49,124 nucleotides of DNA from Planctomycetota bacterium (GTDB taxonomy: Bacteria; Planctomycetota; Phycisphaerae; Sedimentisphaerales; Anaerobacaceae), in assembly GCA_023481165.1 (NCBI GenBank), contig JAMCWO010000151.1, positions 1 to 49,124 of the forward strand, given 5' to 3'. Within the stretch, counting starts at the first letter, position 1. Each line of letters opens with the position of its first letter. Below, piece after piece: positions 1 through 5,668 of the stretch. The position numbers were made by a program, and so were the translations under genes. A model generated the notes under the pieces. The model was not told the DNA's origin and ran no database searches. It saw only the letters and a list, made by a program, of their open reading frames with translations.

Positions 1-33
1 CGTTGCCCTTGCGGTACTGTGGGCGGCCTTCAT
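1..33 (-). CDS. Start of an element gene running off the left edge
   Basis: The ATG at 33-31 on the minus strand opens 11 codons (MKAAHSTARAT) to the window edge. A GGAGGG ribosome-binding site at 45-40 sits 6 bases upstream. The 178 bases between this and the preceding gene hold no convincing coding sequence. Too little protein is visible to name it; support comes from the ribosome site and from its position as the next gene of the leftward element operon. Confidence 0.4.
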   Translation of the reverse strand, partial: MKAAHSTARAT

Positions 34-211
34 GCCGAGCCCTCCAAAATGGGGCCCCCAAAGTGGTGGGGGGCTGGTGCGACGACGATTCGTGGTTCGG
101 CCGGTGGCGGGGTCACTTTCACCCCCACGGGGTAAAAAAACCCCAAAAACCCAAAACTCGTGAATAAAAATACGCGGCTGGGCGTACGGTCTGCGGGCAA
201 TGGACAGTGTA

Positions 212-730
212 TCATTTTGCCCCCCCTCCCCCCTCGGCGTGGCGGGCCTGCAACAATCGCATAGCTGCGGCATCCCCTTTGTCTGCCAACTGCTCCAAGA
301 GCTTCCGACGCTGCTCCGGCGTGAGGATAGAGGCAGGCCGCGGCTCGGCTGGCCTTGCAGCCGAGGCCGTAGACGGCTGGCCGGCAACGGTGCCGCAACC
401 CTGCCCGACCGGACACCACGTCTGCACGTACATCTGCGTCACCTGACACCTCCGCTTTGGGCCACGCTTCACAAAGGCCATCTCCTCCAGGACCGGCAAT
501 CGCCTCGCGGGAATGTTCACGTCAGTGCAACCCAGCACGAGAGCCAACTCGCGGGCCGTGGCGCCCGGGTGCTCGCACAAGGCGTGATAGACCGCCCGTT
601 GCTGGCGGGCCAATCGCCCAGTCCGGCGAAACCATGCCGAGGCCGCCCGGCTTGTGTTCGGATCGTTCCCGCGGGCCAGGGCCGGTTGCGTCTGCGTGAA
701 CAGGGGCAGCTCTCGCATGTCAGCGGTCAT
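212..730 (-). CDS. Winged-helix DNA-binding protein of the element
   Basis: 172 residues from the ATG at 730, whose ATGA overlaps the stop of the preceding gene and implies translational coupling. A longer in-frame start at 799 exists but would overlap the upstream gene further. Residues about 20-90 read as a winged helix: an N-terminal DPNTSR-AA segment, then LARQQRAVYHAL, a GATARELALVLG recognition-helix region and a basic wing (KRGPKRR). This resembles short phage or ICE winged-helix proteins that begin with a SR-AA motif. The proline- and alanine-rich tail from about residue 100 has no recognised domain. A role in element regulation or replication is an inference from context. Confidence 0.6.
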   Translation of the reverse strand: MTADMRELPLFTQTQPALARGNDPNTSRAASAWFRRTGRLARQQRAVYHALCEHPGATARELALVLGCTDVNIPARRLPVLEEMAFVKRGPKRRCQVTQMYVQTWCPVGQGCGTVAGQPSTASAARPAEPRPASILTPEQRRKLLEQLADKGDAAAMRLLQARHAEGGGGAK

Positions 731-1999
731 CCGATGGCCCTCTCTGCCCGAGATAGACCACGGCGGGCGGCCAGGTGTTTGTTGAACCTGAAGCGCCAAT
801 ACGCTTCCGGGCTACCCTCCCCGCGATAGAACCGCCGCCGATGCTGGCCGATCGCCGCGGCGTCCTTCCGGCCCTTGATGCACAAGTCTCCCATTTGGCC
901 CGGTGACAATCCGGCGTCGATCGCATCAAGCCAAGCGGCGCGATAGTTCCCCAGCTCGCGGGCGCCGTCGCGACTGGCAGCATCGAAGGGCGGCCCGAGC
1001 AGATGGAAGATCTCCCGGGCGAAATCATCCGCACGAACCGCCTGCCCGTGGGCCAAACCATCCAGGGCCCTCGGCAGCAGGTCCGCTATCGGCCGTGCCT
1101 CTCCGTCCCCACGCAAGGGGACGATCCTGGGCCCGGTGGAAACAGCGGGAGGGGCGTAAGCGGGTTTTCCCCCAGCCGTAGGCTGTTGGTGCCTCGGCCC
1201 CTCGTCGCTGACATCCTGTGGCCTTGTGGCCCTGGCCCCTGGCCCCTGGCCTTCCTCTGGCGGGGCGGTGGGCGGGGACGTGGGGGCTTGGCTTGCCCCC
1301 CTTGGCTTTGGCCTTGCCTTTGGCCATTTGGCCAGTAAGAGTTCTCTCTTGGTTTAGGTCATTAGTCATTTCATATAAGGCTTCGGGAGGATTCGGAAAC
1401 ATTTCCGAATTGTCCGAAGATGCACACTTTCGGCCAGTATTCCCGGGATTCTTGGCACTTGGGCGCCGCTTCCCAGCGCCGCGGTTCGTGCGCCGTTTGT
1501 TTTGTCCGTCTGCATCCTGCGGCGCATCCTCTGGCGCCTTCTCGGGCGGCTCCTCCGGAAACTCCGGCATCGGGATTCGTTCGACCAGCCCGACCCGTGC
1601 CAGCGCCTTCAGCGCCTTCGCCATCTGCTCGCGACTGAGGCCCAGCCGGGCCGCCAGTTCGGAGAGCGTGGCCGGCTGAAGGCGGGCGTTCAACAGAAAT
1701 CCCCGGTACCGGCATTCCATCGTGCCGGCCAGGGCGCTCAATTCGTCCAGAACGCCCCGCAGATGGTAGTAGTCCTCGGGGTAGTAGTGCCGCAGCTCCG
1801 CAAGTTGGGCCAGGAATTGCGTTGACTCGGTAGACTTCTGCCCGCCCGCCGCAATGAACAGCCGCAGGTATTCGAGGCCCATCTTTCGCTTGTATTCCCC
1901 GGACATCTCCCATCGCTCCCGGAAGCGAACGATATGCCAAACATAGCAGATCTTCGGGACCGCTTCGCTGATCGCGCGGCTTGAGGCCCTGATGCTCAT
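727..1999 (-). pseudogene. Replication-initiator-like winged-helix gene with apparent +1 frameshift
   Basis: The first reading frame starts at the ATG at 1999 (ATGA overlap with the previous gene). It encodes an N-terminal domain rich in helices, a winged helix at roughly residues 100-140 (LSELAARLGLSREQMAKALK) and a charged linker. From about 1300 that frame turns into low-complexity Arg/Pro/Gly, while the frame ending at 727 becomes protein-like (EEGQGPGARATRPQDVS, then FAREIFHLLGPPFDAAS). The switch fits a one-base surplus in the G6 run at 1296-1301: dropping one G joins KGKAK-AKG to ASQAPTSPPTAPPEEG and gives a protein of about 423 residues. The joined product ends in the next ATGA overlap, as expected for the operon. 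It could be a mutation, a homopolymer sequencing error or programmed slippage. If two genes are really present, the second would start at a TTG at 1116. Confidence 0.55.
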
Positions 2000-2334
2000 C
2001 GCATCGCTCCTGCTGGGACATATCGCCGCCTGATCGGGTCCCACATCCCGAACCAGAAGCCTTGCGGGCTTTGGAAGAATCGCAGGAGGCCGGAGTCAAT
2101 CAGCTTTTCGGCCGCCTCGTGCGTTGCCTCGCGCCCGATCCCGTTGGCCGACATGAACCGCACGACCTTCGGGTTTCGATCCAGCCAATAGCTGAGAATG
2201 GCCTGGAAGGCTCGCCATGCCTCGGCGTCAGTCTCGCGGAATTGGGCCAACGTCACTGAGGCCCGGTGGGGGCCATGGCCCCGGTAGACGTGGCGGGCAT
2301 TGCATCGGTGGCGTTTGTTCCGGCGGCGACTCAT
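1996..2334 (-). CDS. Small hypothetical protein of the element operon
   Basis: 112 residues. ATGA overlaps at both ends tie it to the excisionase-like gene upstream and the initiator-like gene downstream. It has a basic N-terminus (MSRRRNKRHRC), then a helical region with EAWRAFQAILSYWLDRNPKVV, and a GREATHEAAEKLIDSGLLRFF segment that could be a helix-turn-helix followed by a strand. I do not recognise a family. The basic start and helix-turn-helix look suggest nucleic-acid binding, which remains a guess. Confidence 0.55.
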   Translation of the reverse strand: MSRRRNKRHRCNARHVYRGHGPHRASVTLAQFRETDAEAWRAFQAILSYWLDRNPKVVRFMSANGIGREATHEAAEKLIDSGLLRFFQSPQGFWFGMWDPIRRRYVPAGAMR

Positions 2335-2630
2335 CGCGAGCCCCCCGCAATCCTAAACATGGGCCTTTGCTGCATCGCGAGCCAGGCAGGTCTCGCGGGA
2401 GCGCCCGCCGCGATCCATGCCTTGATCTCTTCGACCCGGAATCGAAGCGAGCGTCCGAGTTTTATCCCCATAGGGCCCAGCCGGCCCGAGCTATTGAGAA
2501 CCTCGACGTGACGTTTCGAAACTGAGAGGAGCTTGGCAACCGCCTTCGCGTCGATAAGCAGGGCTTCCCCGGTCGTTGGCGGATTACTTCCCTGCGAGGC
2601 CTCGCGTGGCACTTCCACCGGGACGTTCAT
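2331..2630 (-). CDS. Excisionase/AlpA-type helix-turn-helix protein
   Basis: 99 residues. Residues about 25-75 match the MerR-like excisionase fold: LLIDAKAVAKLLSVSKRHVE (helix-turn-helix) followed by GRLGPMGIKLGRSLRFR and VEEIKAWIA, the usual 'R-W--eel--Wl' end of this DNA-binding family. Such proteins act as excision directionality factors or transcription regulators of integrative elements. ATGA overlaps join it to the 55-residue gene upstream and the 112-residue gene downstream. The last 20 residues are variable. The family call is firm; which role it plays cannot be told from sequence. Confidence 0.8.
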   Translation of the reverse strand: MNVPVEVPREASQGSNPPTTGEALLIDAKAVAKLLSVSKRHVEVLNSSGRLGPMGIKLGRSLRFRVEEIKAWIAAGAPARPAWLAMQQRPMFRIAGGSR

Positions 2631-2794
2631 CGCGATCCCTCCTGCGCCTGCTGATCTTTAACCGGCCGCCCCTCGTGTCGATGTTCCAACTCCCGGCGAA
2701 GCAGGCGGACCGCTACTGCATCCTTGCCGGCAATCCGTTCAGTTGCTTGGATCACTCGCTTTAGCTCCGGCGTTGTCAATTCTTCGATTAACAT
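2627..2794 (-). CDS. 55-residue helical protein, first in the ATGA-linked chain
   Basis: An ATG at 2794 opens 55 codons ending in a TGA that overlaps the excisionase start (TCAT at 2627-2630 on the plus strand). The product begins MLIEELTTPELKRVIQ and continues through ATERIAGKDAVAVRLLRREL, an amphipathic helical sequence with a charged tail. No strong ribosome-binding site is seen. The exact 4-base overlap, used at four other joints here, is the main argument that it is real. Function unknown. Confidence 0.55.
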   Translation of the reverse strand: MLIEELTTPELKRVIQATERIAGKDAVAVRLLRRELEHRHEGRPVKDQQAQEGSR

Positions 2795-2898
2795 GCCGGT
2801 AGGCTACTATGGAGGGCCAGATCGATGTTGTGAATGGACGTTCGCTGGACAAGGCGTCCATCAGAAATCGGCCCTTATGGGGTCAAGAGCGAGAAGAA

Positions 2899-3951
2899 TC
2901 AGGACCGTTTTTTTTGTCGTTGGACGTTCGCTGGCCGTTTTTGTCGAGCGAGGATTTCCCGTGCTATCTCGCTGGCAACACTGAAGCGATAGAGGAATTG
3001 TGGTTCATTTCGCCGCCGAAGGTTCACTTCCATTGAGCAGGTATCATCTTGACGGCGTCTGCGCTCGAGACACCTTCGCAGGGCATCGTAGTCAACCTTC
3101 AGACGGACCGCCAAGTCCGAAGCGGGAAGGAATGGATCGCTTTGCTCATTAGTTGCTGGCGCCGCCGCCGACAGGTCGCGACTTCTCCCCGCGGCAGTCT
3201 CTGTTTTACCGTTGCTCAGAGGGTCCATCGCATGGGCTTCCCCATCCAGTTCATCGGTCGGTTTCGATCCATCATCCGGCGTCGGCTTGGATCTTGGTTC
3301 TTTGCTCTCCTCAGGTCCCGTGGCGGGTCTTTGCGTCGCCAGCGATGAATCGATGAACCGCACCCAGCGGCTCAGGTACTTCACGGCCTCGGATCGATAT
3401 TCGGTCTTGGACGCCTGCTCCCAAGGGTCATGCAATGCGGGCTTGTCTGAATCCGTGGTTTCGACGCATGCGCTCAGGTGCATTTCGATGGGCCCGTTGC
3501 CCCGGTCCGGATCATGGAATCGATAGCCGAAGATATAGAGAAACTCCGGCCGGTTGTATCGATAGGTGGGCCAGTCGGTCGGTTCTTCGCCCCAGCCGAA
3601 ACATGCCGAGGCGGGCGTTTCGCGGGGGCCCTCGTGGTAGGGGCTCACTCTTGCTTTCCGCGGCGCATGCTCATAGTCAGCGGTCCGATCATAGTTGATT
3701 GGCTCCACGGGCGGTTCGGGAAAACCCAATTCGCAGGCCAGGGCCGCCGCTTCGCCGATCAGGCCATCGATGTCGCCGAATCGGGCATCGTCCGTTTCTT
3801 CCAAGATACGGGCAGCCATTTCTGCGCAGAGGGATTTCAGTCGCAGCGCCTTTTCGGGCGGGGCTTGGGACAGGTCCGGCGGATCGTGCGGGGCGAGGCG
3901 GGGCCGCAGCAAGGCTTCCAGGATGGCCGGCGTTCGTATGAGGTTTGGCAT
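2899..3951 (-). CDS. Hypothetical element protein, 350 residues
   Basis: Starts at the ATG at 3951 behind an AGGTG ribosome site, 104 bases before the 55-residue gene. The N-terminal 200 residues are acidic and proline-rich with an aromatic segment (YRYNRPEFLYIFGYRF, about 130-145). Residues 200-270 look like a flexible linker. The C-terminal 75 residues are strongly basic (LRRCLERRRRQDD and RQKRPANVQRQKKRS) and may bind DNA through a helix-turn-helix-like FLPASDLAVRLKVDYDALRR. I recognise no family. Its position as first large gene from the attachment side suggests an element-specific function. Confidence 0.6.
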   Translation of the reverse strand: MPNLIRTPAILEALLRPRLAPHDPPDLSQAPPEKALRLKSLCAEMAARILEETDDARFGDIDGLIGEAAALACELGFPEPPVEPINYDRTADYEHAPRKARVSPYHEGPRETPASACFGWGEEPTDWPTYRYNRPEFLYIFGYRFHDPDRGNGPIEMHLSACVETTDSDKPALHDPWEQASKTEYRSEAVKYLSRWVRFIDSSLATQRPATGPEESKEPRSKPTPDDGSKPTDELDGEAHAMDPLSNGKTETAAGRSRDLSAAAPATNEQSDPFLPASDLAVRLKVDYDALRRCLERRRRQDDTCSMEVNLRRRNEPQFLYRFSVASEIAREILARQKRPANVQRQKKRS

Positions 3952-3975
3952 GGTTCACCTACTTTCCGCCCGGCT

Positions 3976-4044
3976 GGCCGCGGGTGTAGGTGGGACCCGC
4001 GGCCCCGCCAGGCAAGTTTGTTCGCTGGGGAGCGACCCCAGCGA
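3976..4044. repeat. Two perfect hairpins between att side gene and 350-residue gene
   Basis: 3976-3985 and 3995-4004 form a perfect 10-bp inverted repeat (GGCCGCGGGT / ACCCGCGGCC, 9-base loop). 4020-4029 and 4035-4044 form another (TTCGCTGGGG / CCCCAGCGAA, 5-base loop). Neither is followed by a T tract on either strand, so they may be protein-binding sites or factor-dependent terminators of the short gene at 4076. Confidence 0.6.
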
Positions 4045-4075
4045 ATGGCGAGTCTATCCACATCCCGCCGTGGCG

Positions 4076-4264
4076 TCAACGATCTTGAGCCTTGACGGAG
4101 GCCCGGGCGACATGCAGGATGGTCCTGCGGATGTCTTCCGGCAGGCCCGGCCAAAGCTCGGCCACGGCCGCCAAGTCGGGAAAAAGCGCCAAGATTCCCG
4201 CCAAGTCGTTTTTGGCGGTTTTCGTAAGTTCCGATTGTGAAAGGCTTTGGGGCCTGTTGGTCAA
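4076..4264 (-). CDS. Short hypothetical protein next to the attachment site
   Basis: 62 residues if translation begins at the TTG at 4264, which lies inside the tRNA fragment; no ribosome site is evident. A second TTG lies at codon 21. The end, LAAVAELWPGLPEDIRRTIL, resembles the short 'W--LPE-IR--I' proteins often found beside site-specific integrases in planctomycetes. That comparison is from memory of the family and is tentative. It may be the remnant of a longer gene whose start was separated when the element integrated. Confidence 0.4.
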   Translation of the reverse strand: MTNRPQSLSQSELTKTAKNDLAGILALFPDLAAVAELWPGLPEDIRRTILHVARASVKAQDR

Positions 4265-4321
4265 CGGTCTTGAAAACCGTACAACCGCAAGGTTGCGGGG
4301 GTTCGAATCCCTCCTGCTCCG
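4264..4321 (+). tRNA. 3' half of tRNA-Ser(UGA): attachment scar
   Basis: Anticodon stem ACGGT/ACCGT (4264-4268, 4276-4280) encloses the loop CTTGAAA with anticodon TGA at 4271-4273. A serine-type long variable arm (CAACC-GCAA-GGTTG, 4282-4295), a T arm with loop TTCGAAT (4302-4308), the acceptor 3' strand CTGCTCC and discriminator G (4321) follow. The matching 5' acceptor strand GGAGCAG and a D arm are absent upstream, so this cannot be a working tRNA. The break at the anticodon arm is a common crossover point for tRNA-targeting integrases. Confidence 0.8.
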
Positions 4322-4324
4322 TTG

Positions 4325-4813
4325 ATGCGAGGTTTATGGGACAAAACGATCCGGCGGGGCTACCGGCTGGCCTATCTGGGGCTGCGGGCATGGTGGTTTG
4401 TGCGTCGGCCGGCGACCCACGGGACGTGCGTGGCCCTGTGGCACGACGGCAAGGTGCTTCTGATCCACACCAGCTACCGGAACTGCTACTCGCTACCGGG
4501 CGGCTTCGTTCATCGGGGCGAGCCCTCGGAGCAGGCAGCACGGCGGGAAGTGCAGGAGGAGGTGGGGATTGACCTTGCGGGCTGCAAACTGCGGTTGGCC
4601 TGGAGTGGGACGCTTTTGTTCGAGTCCCGCCCGGACACAGTGGACATCTGGGAGACCGTGCTTGAAAAGGCCCCGGCCGTGCGCATCGCCAGTCACGAAC
4701 TGGTCTGGGCGGACTGGGTGTACCCTGCCGACGCCTCGGGGCGACGCCTGCTACCCCATGTCGCGATCTACCTGGCTCAAAAGGAGAAAGGCGAGAACCC
4801 CAGAATAGAGTGA
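4325..4813 (+). CDS. Nudix hydrolase
   Basis: 162 residues from the ATG at 4325; an in-frame TTG directly precedes it. The Nudix box is complete: GFVHRGE then seven residues and REVQEEVGI (about residues 62-84), supplying the metal-binding glutamates that hydrolyse a nucleoside diphosphate linked to another group. The N-terminal 30 residues are basic and hydrophobic (YRLAYLGLRAWWFV), so it may associate with the membrane. The strand before the box (GTCVALWHDGKVLLI) fits the fold. It begins four bases after the tRNA scar, so its native promoter was probably separated from it by the integration. Substrate cannot be told. Confidence 0.9.
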   Translation: MRGLWDKTIRRGYRLAYLGLRAWWFVRRPATHGTCVALWHDGKVLLIHTSYRNCYSLPGGFVHRGEPSEQAARREVQEEVGIDLAGCKLRLAWSGTLLFESRPDTVDIWETVLEKAPAVRIASHELVWADWVYPADASGRRLLPHVAIYLAQKEKGENPRIE

Positions 4814-4969
4814 AGAACGCCAGCCCCATCGTTGGTTCACAGTCCAGACACTTTTTGCCCTTATCGTTGCAGTTATAGGACTATGCCGCAACAAACAGGG
4901 TAATCTGTGATCCTTTTGTGCGTCCCGTGACGATAAGATAAGAATATACGGTAAACAGGTAAAATAGGG

Positions 4970-4998
4970 TTGCATCGTTTAGATGGACGGGGTATAAT
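4970..4998 (+). promoter_or_regulatory. Near-consensus sigma-70-type promoter
   Basis: TTGCAT (4970-4975), a 17-base spacer and TATAAT (4993-4998), preceded by an A+T-rich stretch (about 4920-4965). This is the best promoter match I found in the window. There is no protein-coding gene behind it, only the structured stretch ending at the terminator at 5144-5172. Confidence 0.7.
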
Positions 4999-5004
4999 GT
5001 ACTA

Positions 5005-5172
5005 TGGTTGAGTCCGGGCCTGACCTATCCGGCTGCGAAGCGGCCTGCGGGCCGGGCGCGGGACCCGCCGGCATCCTCTGCGGCGGGCGGCAGGTGGATG
5101 ACACTGGAGGCATCGTTGGAGACATCGGGAGATTGCTGTAATCGGAACCTGCGTAGCACACGGTTCCTTTTT
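5005..5172 (+). ncRNA. Candidate structured non-coding RNA, about 165 nt
   Basis: Bounded by a near-consensus promoter and an intrinsic terminator. Predictable stems: GGCTGC-GAA-GCGGCC (about 5031-5045), CCCGCCG/CGGCGGG around a 10-base loop (about 5065-5090), a GATG/CATC hairpin and GATT/AATC. The 3' part repeats GGAG-CATCG twice in a row and carries several GGA triplets, which recalls CsrA-sequestering RNAs. The 5' GGTT-CCG can pair with CGGAACC, which competes with the terminator stem. No SRP, tmRNA, RNase P or obvious 6S signature was recognised. No open reading frame with a ribosome site is present. Confidence 0.5.
5144..5172 (+). terminator. Intrinsic terminator of the ncRNA candidate
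   Basis: Stem GGAACC (5144-5149) / GGTTCC (5162-5167) with a 12-base loop followed directly by TTTTT (5168-5172). Confidence 0.65.
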
Positions 5173-5201
5173 GCGTACCAGATCCATTCCACCGATTTTC
5201 G

Positions 5202-5215
5202 CGAACGCTTGTTCT
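5202..5215. promoter_or_regulatory. LexA/DinR-like box without an obvious gene
   Basis: CGAACGCTTGTTCT matches the Gram-positive-type SOS box CGAAC-N4-GTTCG in 9 of 10 informative positions. A strong AGGAGGT ribosome site follows at about 5226, but no ATG, GTG or TTG stands at a suitable distance. A short open frame behind it (from ATCGACACCATTCC) runs into the inverted repeat at 5317. It may mark the ruined start of an SOS gene. Single-site matches of this length can be chance. Confidence 0.3.
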
Positions 5216-5316
5216 GTGGGAAGAAAGGAGGTAATCGACACCATTCCACCGTACCCCGACGCGCTGTGGCGCTACGGGGCTGTGAGACCCAGTTTGAAGG
5301 GGCCCCAAACGCGAAA

Positions 5317-5415
5317 GTGGCGAGGGCTGCCAGCCCTTGCGATCTCGATGCCGGATGACGCTCGGCGGTCGGGATGCTTCCCGAGCGGGGTGCAAGGGCG
5401 GGATGCCCTCGCCAC
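5317..5415. repeat. 99-bp imperfect palindromic repeat element
   Basis: Arms of 24 bases at 5317-5340 and 5392-5415 (GTGGCGAGGGC... / ...GCCCTCGCCAC) match in about 20 positions, with a smaller hairpin (CGGGATGCTTCCCG) between them. The open frame running through it looks like repeat-derived translation rather than protein. Hairpin-type intergenic repeats of this kind occur at several other sites here (10169, 11456, 14637, 24465, 26329). Confidence 0.7.
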
Positions 5416-5599
5416 ATCTGTTGGCGAACCTCAAGTGCTGGTTGACATGGTGGACGCGGATCGGCGCGCACAAGGCGCTGTATGATACATAGTGGGGCCT
5501 CAAGGACAGAAGTGCCTGGGGCTTGCAGTGGAGAGGCGGCTTTTTGGTGTGTGACCAAGAGCGGGAGACTCCGGACGCGACCCTTGCCTACGCAGGGGG

Positions 5600-5622
5600 T
5601 CATTCCCGCGCGGGCGGGAATC
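5600..5622. repeat. REP-like short palindrome
   Basis: The core CATTCCCGCG-CGGGCGGGAATC is a short palindrome of the type widespread in bacterial genomes. It lies about 45 bases upstream of the PA14 gene's start codon. Confidence 0.5.
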
Positions 5623-5668
5623 CCGTCTGGGGAACCCAATAGCGATCCTTTTTCGTAGGGAGGACTTT

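Larger units (their letters stand above)
1..4321. mobile_element. Right end of an integrated element inserted in a tRNA-Ser gene
   Basis: A leftward operon of small phage- or plasmid-like genes (an AlpA/excisionase-type HTH, winged-helix proteins, a replication-initiator-like protein) runs up to the 3' half of a tRNA-Ser gene at 4264-4321. Beyond that, ordinary chromosomal genes start with a Nudix hydrolase. Tyrosine recombinases commonly integrate in tRNA genes and leave a 3'-end copy at one border. The other border, the complete tRNA and any integrase would lie left of base 1. The boundary is inferred from gene content and the truncated tRNA; no integrase is visible here. Confidence 0.6.

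Noticed and set aside
200-829. Plus-strand frames of up to 209 codons at the left end
   Set aside because: They run against the ATGA-linked leftward operon and show no protein-like features.
4241-4321. A complete tRNA-Ser gene
   Set aside because: No GGAGCAG acceptor strand or D arm is present upstream of the anticodon arm, so it is a 3' fragment.
5005-5172. Identification of the structured RNA as SRP RNA, tmRNA, RNase P or 6S RNA
   Set aside because: None of the conserved cores of the first three is present, and a 6S-like long hairpin with central bubble could not be drawn convincingly by eye.
5171-5485. A 104-codon plus-strand frame in the Nudix-PA14 gap
   Set aside because: Most of it is translated palindromic repeat (5317-5415) and no start codon stands near the AGGAGGT at 5226. 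Kept only as a possible gene remnant behind the LexA-like box.
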